A stretch of 64,000 nt of DNA from Capitulum mitella. Lineage: Eukaryota; Arthropoda; Thecostraca; Pollicipedomorpha; Pollicipedidae. The notes beneath the pieces are model-generated. The model saw only the letters and a list, made by a program, of their open reading frames with translations, was not told where the DNA came from and ran no database searches. Position 1 is the stretch's first letter. Each line of letters starts with the position of its first letter. Positions 1 to 11,600 of this stretch are shown here, in pieces. The stretch covers positions 8,205,501-8,269,500 of the forward strand of contig CP099848.1 of the NCBI GenBank assembly GCA_030062745.1. Reading direction: 5' to 3'. The translations under genes and the position numbers were made by a program.

Positions 1-1136
1 GCTCCTAGTTTTATTCAACGTATAATACCAAGACAATACTTCGTCATGCTATGCACCCCGTAAACAGAAATTCCTTTAATGGCCCACTATAATCGTCGAT
101 AATCTTGTGGTTTCATGGTTTTAACCAGCTGTAAACCACGACACAATGCTAGTTTATACCTGAGCCAAAATAAAGGGCACTGGTCACATACTAAATGACG
201 TAATTTTGGAACCGGTCGAGATGGCGTGAGTGACGTTAAAATTTTCAGCGACGACCGACCCATGGTCACAGATCCTAGTACGTGTATGGGTAAAGCTCCT
301 AGTTCGCTACCTGCTTGCTAATGGTAGTTTCATTTCAACTAATAGAAAAAATCTAGCAAAACGGCTTGGCCGCAACGTTTTTTACATGCTAATAACCTCC
401 CAGCTACTTGGAAATGAATCGGACAGTTTTCACAGACGATCGTTTAAGTCTTTAAGTTTGCACTTTCATCTGGATTGGCAGACCCGAAAACTCCAGGTAA
501 CTTCTAGTTCTTCATTTTTCCAGATCAGTGATAGCTGCTAGTTTTTCAAATCCAGAAACTTCGTGTCTCCCACCTTCATGTCTTCATGGACGGCGAGGTC
601 TTTAGGAAAACGTGGCCACACCCACCAGGATTAACTGCGAAAAGTAAGAACACAGTTTGTTGTCGTCCAAACTGCACGCTCGAACACACGGGAGGTTAGA
701 ACTGAATATGAACAAAAAGCCACAAAACATACGATCAGTCGACTGGAAAAGTGATCAGATCAAGTAACAATACGGTGGAGCTCAATACATGCGAAACGAT
801 AACAAAAGCTGTAGTTGCACTGTTAACCAAAATCAATATTGGTGAACAATGCAATGGCTGATCTCCCAAATTTCATGGCAGAAAAGCACCATATCGTTGC
901 CAGTAACAGCAAAGGAGATGCAGGGATCATTTGCACCAGAACACCGATCGCAAAAGTATGAGCAAAAACAGCTGCTGCAATTCTTCAGACGCCAATGAAT
1001 ACCAAAGCCATTCTAATCCAAGTTAATCTACGTAGCTAGCTCTAAGCTAACTACGAAACAGCATGAGTTAAAAATGTGTTGGGCTGCCACGCGGTCATCC
1101 GGCATAACGGCATAAATCCGATAAAACGCACATTAT
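1..1136. other. Sequence downstream of the channel gene; nothing recognised
   Basis: Mixed-composition DNA with only short open frames, no splice-bounded exon and no recognised repeat. Confidence 0.5.
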
Positions 1137-1142
1137 TTTATT
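1137..1142 (-). promoter_or_regulatory. Candidate polyadenylation signal AATAAA
   Basis: A perfect AATAAA on the minus strand about 108 bases after the channel stop codon, at the right distance for a short 3' UTR. The hexamer alone is common by chance. Confidence 0.45.
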
Positions 1143-1249
1143 GGCAATGCACAGGACCCTGTTTGTTCCATAAACGTCGTGCAATCATTGGCGCGTTAAC
1201 TTACCTGGAGTCACCGAATTTCGGCGGTGCTTTTGCTCTGATTTTCTGG

Positions 1250-1393
1250 TTAACCACGGTATTTCCCGCAAAGAAGCAGGCACGTGTTGAGGACCATGAA
1301 AAACACGTACTCCAGTAGCTCGACGAGAAGAATAAGTGCAATGCCCAGGTACAGAGACAGGGCACCACCCAAACTGCTCATGAATGTAGTATA
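1250..1393 (-). CDS. DEG/ENaC exon 8: TM2 and C-terminus
   Basis: Acceptor TTGTTCCAG|TAT in phase 0, which suits exon 7, then 47 codons and a stop. The peptide begins [19 protein letters not shown] and continues as a hydrophobic helix ending LLLCGKYRG. The leading part matches the pre-TM2/TM2 signature (sn.GG.l.LylG.S...l.E). The three residues at the selectivity-filter position read Gly-Ile-Ala, where the family normally has Gly-x-Ser. The cytosolic tail is only a few residues. Confidence 0.87.
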   Translation of the reverse strand, partial: YTTFMSSLGGALSLYLGIALILLVELLEYVFFMVLNTCLLLCGKYRG

Positions 1394-4300
1394 CTGGAAC
1401 AAACACGCGGTCTTTGTTAGAAATGTTTTGCTTGCCGTGCCCGGCACCAAAAAACGTTTAGGAATGATATGACTGGAAGGTCTGTGTCAATGAGATATTT
1501 CAGCATTGGGTCACAAATGTGCGTTTCACACAATCGCAAGAAAACTGCCCAGCAAGAAAACTGGTCATGGCTTGGAAGAGGGCTCATCAGAGATGGCCCA
1601 AAACGGCCAAATTTAGCCCGGTAGTCGCTGTGATATGTCGCCACCTTGCACTGGCCCTGGGGGTAAGCGCCAGACGTCCCTACACCTTACCTCCTATTGA
1701 CAGCCCCAATAATTTTCGGAACTCTCCAGCCAGGGACACAACTATTCCAAAATAGCATTTACTCTTCTTGGCATGAAAATAGCTCAAACTGTATTCGTGA
1801 CAATGAACTGCATTTCTGACTCGCCGCGCAGGAGACCCTTCCTACTGCTGAGCCGTCAGTTCAGTGCGTTAGCTCCGTGAAGCAGCATGACGGTGCCGAC
1901 GAGTAGTTGGCTGGAAGTCGTGGTCAGGTCATGTCACGTGGTAGGTTGGTTGGTAACCCGAGTCCCTCCCTGAGACTAGACATGAAAGCTTGACCCAGAC
2001 CGTTTGGTCTGCGCTTTGTCGCAGGGCCTTTTTTAACCCTGTTCCCGGTGGGCTAGACGGTATGGCCGATTCCCGGGAGCGGGGGGCGGATTCGGCCCCC
2101 CTGAGATCTCGAGAACTACACATCCGGTTTCATTGTAACAAACGCCAATCGATTTGCCTTGACGTAAACTGCATTTTTATAAAAAAAGAAGTTTTCAAAA
2201 TTTTGGAAGGGGTGGATACAGGGGGCAAAAACGTCAAAATGGGGATATTTTTGGATTTGTTATAACTCTGTTGTTCATGGACCGATTTTGATGAAATTGG
2301 CACGAATCAAGAGATTATGGATGGGACTTTTGCCATTGGTCCATACATTTCAAATTTTGAGAAAATTCATAGATGTTCACAGGGTTTCAAAAGTAAAAGG
2401 TTTAGTTTTTTCAGCCGAATTACAAAGAAAGTTAAGAACACCTTTTTAACTCCTAATAATCATGTTATGTTGAAGAAGTACAAATCGTATCACAATGTTT
2501 GTATAATGTTAGCATAGGCAGTGCCAGGGACATGAAAAAGGAACAACTGTCAGGGTCACATGCTCTTCAGGTCAGTTTACGACCTTTGACCTTAAATGGC
2601 CTCCAGTGACCTTAGACTCACTTGGAATGATCTTGTGTGCATTTTGTGTTAGTTGAGGGCATTTCCAATCATTCGAATTTACTCTATTTCTGTGCGCGCA
2701 CTGACATTTTAGGTCATAGCTCCGTTACCTGATCTGATCTGATATGAAGCTGAAACTTGGTACACAAGTAGGGCACTCTTTTACGTCATAAATATTCCGG
2801 GTTTGGCATTTAAAAGATAACAACAAAATTATTACTACCAAACCAAATTTTGACTCTTGACCTTAACCTGACCTTATGAAGTGACCCCAGACCAACAAAA
2901 TTGTACCTGTATGTTTCCCAACTATTTTCCTATACATCCATGTTAAGTTTTAAGTTTTATCTTAAAACGCTTTTTTGGCGGACATTTTCCTTTTATCCTC
3001 AACAGGGCCAAAAATTGCCTGAGGTGCCTCCCAAAAACTACAAATAATTCGAAATTTTATTGGATATGAAAGGAATAGTAGGAAAAGTGACCTTGTTTCG
3101 TGAAGCTGCGTCAAAAAGCCTGGAATTGGCAATCAAAAAACCTGAGAGGGGGGCGGATTCAGCCGCTTCCTGTCGCAACAGGAATTTCCTGCCGGAACAA
3201 AGTTAAGGTACTTTGAGTGTGTGGGTTGGGGGAATCCCAGCGATATGACTGATCCCAAAAAAAGATTCGCCCAGCGTTCCCCGAAATGCCTATTTCTTTT
3301 CGGAATTAGGCCACTTTATTTTTGTATTTAAATGAGAAACGACAAAAATGTCACGAACTGACCGCACATATGAATTGTGCTTAAAGACGGGAAGTCCTCC
3401 TGTGGGGGAATTAAACCACTGCAGGTAGTTTGGATTCCGGAAAAAAATCAAATTGGGCATTTTTACACTTCACGCCTACCATCATTTCGCTGCAATGATA
3501 ATGCGGCGAAAACAAACAAAATTTGCTGTGCATGTTGCTTACAAAATGCAATTTTCCAGTTTCAACCCCTACCACTTCCTGTAAACCAGTGTTGCTACGT
3601 TCATTTAGGGCACTTTTCAGCAAAAAATCAGAAAAAAACCATGTCGTAAAGAAATTGCCAAGCACAAATCAGTAACTAAATCCCAAATTTTTCCCGCAAT
3701 AAAAATTCGTGAAAACTCTTATTTTTTGTGCCATATTCTTTAAAATGCTACAATATTCGGAAATGCAATACTGGGGTGGGTCCACTGCCTTCGCAGCAAG
3801 CCATGCTTAGCAAGGACTCTACTCCCAATCCTTTTATACAAAACATTCCGTTAAATTAGTAAATTAAATTGTCATGGCAGGGTAGGCAGCCATGACGGCT
3901 TCAGAAGACTTGATTGGACTTCTGACAGAACCTCAGGTCTCATTTGATTGATTTATTTATTATCTATTTATTGCCAGTCTTAGTGGCTTCCTGTGGACAC
4001 AGGCTTTTACGTCACAGCGTCAACACGAACACAACGCAAACAGAATGCAGGGAAACAAACCTAAAATCCAGCCGTAAACAATGAATGGTAAAATAAAAGC
4101 TGAAAACGTGACCAGGATGATAAAAGGAGAACAGATCTTGACACCATGATGAAAATGGAATTACAATATGACTACCTAACCTAGATATGGAGTTAATAAT
4201 CAACAGAAACATGGGTACATAATTTTGTAGACGAATGTCTGACGAGTCTGGTTGTCGGAAACAATGGGTAAAAAGACATAACGGTGCAAAAGCGGTAAAA

Positions 4301-7300
4301 ATCAAGGCACTATCGAGCGATGAAGTCGCCAGCTAGTTTCTTATAAGACTGCAGCCGTTTGCAGTGGCGAACGGTAAGTGGTAGGGCATTCCATGTCTCC
4401 ACTACACGGGGGGGGGGAACGCTCTCCTAGTGGCCACCAGGCTGTCGGGAGGTCGGGTGGAGGACGTCTGAGACATTGTGCTGTCAAGAGCGGTTTGCGG
4501 GAGGCGCGCAAAGATGTCGGATCGAAGCGAGATGAGTTTCTTCAGCGTCTGTGGGCCGACACATTCGAGATGCGATGAATTTTGATGACGTCACACAGCT
4601 GGATGGTCTCAGAGAAGGCCAACCAACCCAGCTGCTTCCTTGGCTCAGTTATGTGGTCGTGCTTTTTCCAGTAACGATACGGGTGCCAAAGTTTACTACC
4701 TTCTGCTGTCTCCCGCGCTGCTGGCCGATGTGGGGGGGGGGGGCACTCCGGTTAACATCACAGGACGTTTAGGAGGACTTTTTTGTGATCCTGCAGCTTT
4801 CGCGACCAGAAAATTGGTTCATGGAGTAAGAAGATAATCAGCTGGGAGGGTCAAATTACTTCTTCTAGGTGTCAGTTCCTAGCAAAACTTGTTAACTTTG
4901 GTACACTGGGTTGAATGCTGCATACCTGTCACATAGACCCTGACGCAGTTGTTGCATAAGTGTGAATAAGATGGCAGGGACTTATTCATAAATTGACCAA
5001 GGGGGATGTCATCATGCTTTAGGAAGCGGGCGGGGGGTGCGCCGCCAATACGTATGGTGGCGGTGACAGCCGAAGTTTTTTTTAATCGCCATTTAATTTT
5101 TCGCATTTATTTTTGTATCATTTTATCGCATTTCTTGCGCTCCTCCGGATTTTGGATGCCCTTCTGTTCTTAAGGGCATCCTCCTAAGCCTCGGGGATAC
5201 TTTCAGACCGCAGGGGCTCCCTTGGAACCCTCGGCGGCACCCATCAAGAGTTTTGGGCGCCCTTTTTTGTTCTTTAGGGCATTCGTCTAGTCATCGGGAA
5301 ACATTTTCGGAGTCCAGGGGCGCCGCTGGGACTCTCGGGGTCCATTCTCCAGGGTTTGGGCGCTCTTGTGTTCTTTAGCGCGTTTTTTGAATCTTTTGGA
5401 CATGTCATACGTCAGGCGCGCCCTTTGAGCCATCGAGGGGCGCCCCTCCAGGTTTTGGGCCCCCAGACCCTTTAGGGCGTCCTTCTAGCCCTTGAAATAT
5501 ATTTTCAGACCAGCGGGTCGTCCTCTGAATCCTCACGGGCGCCTCTCCATGGTACGGGGCATTCTTTTATTCTTTAGGGTGCTATGCTAGACCTCGGGAG
5601 ATATGTTCAGACCACAAGGGCGCCCTTTGAGCCCTCTGGGCACCCTTCCAGGGATTCGAGGCGCCTTTTTATGATGTAGGGACGCCCTTCCAGCTTTCGA
5701 GACGCACCTTCAAATCTCAGAAGCGCCCTTTGGAGCCCCGGGGACGCCCTTTGAGCCATCGGGCCCTCCCCCTCCCCAGTGGCTGAGGTGGCCTTTTTAT
5801 TATTTCGAGCGTCCCTCTAGCCCTCAGTGCATAGACCACAGTGCCACCCAAATGAGTACTCGAGGAAGGGAGGTGGGGCTCCAGTTCCAGGGTTTGGGAC
5901 GCCCTTTTATTCCTCAGGCGTTTTTCTAGACCTCGAGACCTCAGACCATAGTGGTCTGACAGCCCTCGGGGCGCCCCTGCAGGGCTTGGGATACCTTTGC
6001 ATTCAGGGAGGGGGGGGGGGCACCTTCGCATCTTTTTAGCCATCGGGATGTTTTCAGTTCTCAGAGGCGCCCTTTGAGATCTCGGGTAAGGGCACCTCTC
6101 CGTGGTTTGGGGCGTCCTTGGGTCTCCATGGCCATTAGGTTAAGTTGAGTTGTTGATTTCCTTCCCGTTCTCGGGACATTTTTAGGCCTCATGAATCGTT
6201 CCTCGAGGCCTCGAGAAGCACAATTTCAGGCTAACAGGGCGTCTTCGGTGCCCCATAAGCCAGTGAACGGCAATTCCGGCAGGAGCGTCTTCGGAGTCCG
6301 AGGGATGCCACGGCCTAGTGACATCCTCCCTATATACGACCCTGGAGGATGGGCGTCAGTGAGTCGTTGCCCCCCCCGAGCAAATTTTCTTGGAAGCTAT
6401 GCACTAATTCCTATGATGATGCATAGAAGGAATCAGCTTTAAAAAAGTGCCTCAGCCCCCTCACACGCACCAACACTTGATTTCCGTTCGTAGGTACCTC
6501 ACGAGTCATGAAAGCTTCGTTTACATTTTTTGTTGGTATGAAAAGCACAGGCCATGACCACAGAGGTTCAAACATTCCTCGCTTTACCCTCTTCCACATA
6601 AAAATCATTACAGAAGACTGGTGCTTCATTTTCTTGAAGAAATGCAGGGAAAATCGCTGCACAGGAGAGACTCCACACTTCGAGATGGTACGGAGCAGAG
6701 ATTGCTTCCATATTGTTTCTTAAAAGCAAAATCCTTTTGCAAGGTAGCAGTTTCCTACGGTTGACAAGGGCACGATTTCGGCAAGCATGAAAAAACACTA
6801 GCTATTTTTCATTAATACTGATAGGCTATCAGCTGAAAATCCTGCTTTTTAGATGTAGAGCAGCTGTGAATGAGAGGGGGATATCTGGTCATTGGGGGAT
6901 GAATTTTGCCGAGCGCGGAGGCATTTCCCGCCCCCCCCCCCCCACTTAACATGTTAAAAAAGGCCCTCCTCTGCCGACAGCCACTTCACCCACATTAACT
7001 TCCCCAGTGCAGACCGGAGAACGGAGTGCAAATGATTCTCCCCTTATAATGCCGCCCCATGTACTCCAGCATGACCTGGATTCATACCGTGTACATGGCG
7101 CTCTCTTCGATGACCTCGCTGTTGATGTGCCGATAATATACGTTCAGTTTGGCGAAATTCTTCGACCATTCTTCCAGGGCGCTGACGTCCAGCAAGTCGT
7201 TTGCCGGAACGAATGCAATTTTCTTGAGAAGGTTGTCCAGGAACTTTCCCTGCGGCCACGTGGCGACCGAAAGCTGGGGCCGGTGCCCCACCTCTCTGGC

Positions 7301-8591
7301 GACAGACAGTGACAGAGTGCGGAACGTCGCCACCTGGCTTCATCTCTGATTGCTAATCACCTGAAACTCCCAATCTGAGCCAGGCATCACACCACTACGC
7401 TTGATTAAACTAATCTTCAAAAACGTGCCCCTGATCCACAAGCCTACAGGGTAGCAATAGTGTCTGGCTTATTGGTACAGAACAGCGACGTACTCACCGG
7501 CACGGTACAGAACAGCGACGTACTCACTGGCACGGTACAGAACGGTGACGTACTCACCGGCACGGTACAGAGCAGACGGCGTACTCACTGACACGGTACA
7601 GACCGGTGACGTACTCACTGGCACGGTACAGAACAGCGACGTACTCACCGGCACGGTACAGAGCAGCGACGTACTCACTGGCACGGTACAGAGCAGCGAC
7701 GTACTCACTGGCGCGGTACAGAGCAGCGACGTACTCACCGGCACGGTACAGAACGGTGACGTACTCACTGGCACGGTACAGAACGGTGACACACTCACTG
7801 ACACGGTACAGAACAGCGACGTACTCACCGGCACGGTACAGAACGGTGACGTAGTCACCGGCACGGTACAGAGCAGACGGCGTACTCACCGGCACGGTAC
7901 AGAGCAGCGACGTACTCACTGGCACGGTACAGAGCAGGCGACGTACTCACTGGCACGGTACAGAGCAGGCGACGTACTCACTGGCACGGTACAGAGCAGC
8001 GACGTATTCACTGGCACGATACAGAACGGTGACGTACTCACTGGCACGGTGCAGAACAGGCGGCGCACTCACCGGCACGGTACAGAACAGACGCAGTCGC
8101 CTGAGCCGCGGCTCGTTGTCATCTCATTGGCCACCATGGTCGTGCAGTTGGAGTTCACGGCTGCAAAGAGAACCACAGGTGACGGGTGTAAGGCCAAGAG
8201 TGAAACCTCAGCCAGTCTCAGATCTATCTGATCCAAAACGGTCCGCCGCCTCACCCAAGTGGCCTGACCAACATGACATGACCGATTTCGTCCACCGAGC
8301 AATACGCTCGGCTCATGCCAAGTGTGTGGTAGGCACCGAGGTCCGGTCCCCGAAAGAACCCGCCGTTATTTGGTTCGGAACAAAAAGGTTCATTCGGTCT
8401 AGTAATGAGCCAAGAACTTTTTCAACCAAGGGTGTCGTCGTTTGGTACAAGTGATCGGGCGAGCCGAGAGACCAGCAATCTACCCTCACCCAAATGTAAG
8501 TTTTTCGAATGTAAAACCAACTTTATTTGCTACCTACGGCGCACACTTTACACACGCACACACATGCGCACTCACTCACGCACGCACGCAA

Positions 8592-8638
<47 letters not shown>

Positions 8639-11600
8639 CACGTATAACTTGAAAAAGATATTTCAAGCACTGCTTACAAAGGGGAAACGTATTTTTGTTA
8701 TAACTCACATACCATTTTGTACGTTTCAACAGGCTGTGTTTAGATTAAGTAACGAAAATAAAAAGTCCCAAAATAATGCCAGGGTGGGAATTGGTACCCC
8801 AAATTCATTTTACAAAGCTTCATACCTGTTGTAGAACAATGCAGTTCACCAGACATGTCGCGCTCAATCCATATCACAAAAATCGGACCAAAGCAGTCAA
8901 GCAAACATTACTTGTCTTTTTCGCTGGACGATGCATCTATTGTGAGCGGGAGCCGAAGAGAATGGGCATTTTCCGAAGCGAAAATCTTGAACACTTTACG
9001 CATTTATGTATTTTGACAACAGCCCAGCTGGAATTTGTACAAGTGAGTGGCGCTGCGATCGGAGTCCATGCTTCGCCCACCTTGCTGTGCGGCCCCTGGT
9101 CCTGTTACCCATGTGCTTCCGAAACGAACGATTTTGCCTCGAATCATCCAGGCAGTCGAGGCTATCTGGTTCTCGATCTGATTCGTTGCCTTGGTATGGA
9201 ATGAGATAGCACCAGAGAGTTTGTATGGTGCTGTTCAACCCCACGACACAGCCGCCTGTGACCGGCTGACCCTTTCGGTCTTCGGGTCTTTTCTGGGAAT
9301 CGAACCAAGCAGTTGCTTCACATCGGACTCTGTTGTCCGGCTCTTTATCCATCTGACATCAGCACTCATACGAAACCTTATCCTCGCACTATCTTAGGCC
9401 AGGTAATTACCTGTGGAACAATGATATCTAACGATCAATACCGTCACTTGGCTGTTTAAATTCCCGATTACTGGTTCCATGTTTTCTTCCACTTATCTTT
9501 TTACACACCGTCGTGGTTTAACAATGGACACACATTGGTAGGACTCAGGAAGGAACATTGGTATGGTTCAAATCAACATCGGCGTGGCTTGGGCATTACC
9601 AGGCCACCCCTGTTTAGAGGCCACTACGGAATACTTTAAGCTGGCCGGCGCGGCCGAGAGCGCCAGCAGTGCCACGCCCGGCACGCTGTCGTGGCGGCTG
9701 GGGCGGGTCAGAGGGCAGCAGAGCGGGCTCGGTTGGGCTCGACGCCGAGCCGGCGCCGGCCGAGCGCGTCAGAGCCTTCCAGCCGCGGTCCCGCTGCCGG
9801 TGACCGACCGCCGGCGCCACCCGGCCGAAGCTCGCGCGGCTGCGGAGCGGCGGCAGCTCAGCTCGGTGCCGCGCGACAGGCGAGGCTATCCTCTGATGTG
9901 CGGCAGTACGGCGCGAGGCGGTGGTAAGTACGGCGCAGGCCGTGCCACTTTCGTAGTTCTAAAAATATTTCCCGAAGCACCGGTCGAGTCAAAGGCTGGT
10001 GTATGAAGAAAAACGCAGTAGGTCCAGCTATTCAAGAGGCCCATAATGTGTCTGACTGGTCGACTGTACTCCTTTCATTTGGCTACGAATTCGAGAAAGG
10101 GAAGCTCTTTTTGAGGAATGAGATTAATGGTTGGTCGTGGATATGCTGGCTTAGATGCAATGAAATGGAGACCATTTGTTTCTGACGTTATTCGAAGTTG
10201 CTTGTCCTTTACATGTGCAATAAAAATCTATTTATCACCGCGACTCATTTGACTAAATCGAGGCAGGCCGAGGTTCCCTGGACTCCAGCGTCACTGGCCG
10301 CCCACAGCCGTGAGCATCACGTAGCGCGTGTTTACAGTTGTAGCTGAGGTCGCAGGTCGGTCCGATCGGCTGCGGCACGCCATGCCGGCTGAAGCTGAGC
10401 GGGTACAGCGTGTGGTGGCAGCCGCAGGTCTCGATGATTGTCAGCTGCAGGCAGATCCGGAGACATCCCTGTCGGCAGCGGTCGCAGGGCCGGTCAAGGC
10501 CAGTCAGGGCCAGTCAAGGTCAGTCAGGACGACAGCAAGTCCGAAACACTCACAGGCTCGTTTGGACCGTCAGTACGTCCAGAATTGTTGAGGGTCTCAA
10601 GAAACTCCTCAAGGGTCTGGATCGCAAGCATGCCCGAATTAAGTGCCGATGCAAGAGGACCGTTGGCGAGTAAAGGAAATGGAGCTGCGCTGGAATCTGC
10701 AGCGGCAGCAAACAGCAACTCATCTGTATTACGAAGGCAAATGCCAGTAAGACCCTGTGGGATGCATCATGAGCGGGGCCTATCGTGCATCTCTAATTCT
10801 TACTGCAGTTATTCTGTCGTGCTCTGTTTACTGTGGGAGTCAAAATCAACGTTCTTCATTTTTTCGAAATAATTTCAGCAACTGTGGCGTCTCGTAGACA
10901 GAATTTTGAAGACAGAATTTTGGAGAAGGCCATTTCAGCTTAAGCGTTGATTTCCGGAAACGGCCTGTACCACGTTTCATGAAAAAGAACATTTTTGGGG
11001 GAGAAAAGATCAGATCGGAATTACGACATGCCGACTTTTGTTGTTTCGCGAACCGCGTCTTTTTTCGTCTTTTCCATTCGGACTGTCGCCAAATCTGACA
11101 GCACAGAAATACGACACACGTCACCGGCAAGGTGACGTCATACAAGATCGAATATGGTACCCGTATTTGAACGCTAAATTTGACAAATGAAATTTGAAAA
11201 GGAGAATTGCTCAGATATACTAGATCAGTTATAGAAACGGAATTACTTCTGCATAAAGATATGAAGACCAACGTTGCAAATATCGATGTTTTCAATTGGT
11301 GCTCATCGCCTGCGTCATGCCGGCGGCGATGGCACCACGCTTTGATGGTTTGCGTGATGCTGTATGGGGGGCCGGGGCAGTCATCATCGTTTATGTCCCG
11401 AATTTTCGCGGGTAAGCTCCAGGCACGCAAACACTTCAAGAACAGCACGAAGGAGAGTTCCTAAAATACATTGCCTTTCTTTAGGGCATGAATGAGGTGA
11501 ATGCAGGGGAAGGGAAGACGTGGATTCATAAGAATTCTTTGTCGTTGAATTGGCGTACATGTTATTTCCATGCGATGCCCAAGTGCAATTATTCTTCATT

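Noticed and set aside
5717..6043. 108-residue minus-strand open frame
   Set aside because: It lies entirely in the degenerate 100-bp satellite and has no motif.
7469..8231. Long open frames (up to 228 residues) with decapeptide repeats on both strands
   Set aside because: They are produced by the 30-bp minisatellite; there is no start context, splice site or domain, and 31-base units break them.
8523..8642. Tandem ACGC array considered as a CRISPR or satellite
   Set aside because: A simple tetranucleotide microsatellite with no spacers; the window is eukaryotic.
10524..10718. Minus-strand frame ([20 protein letters not shown]) just upstream of channel exon 6 with splice-like ends
   Set aside because: Its start phase does not fit any usable exon 5 donor and the segment has no counterpart in the family, so it was not added as an exon.
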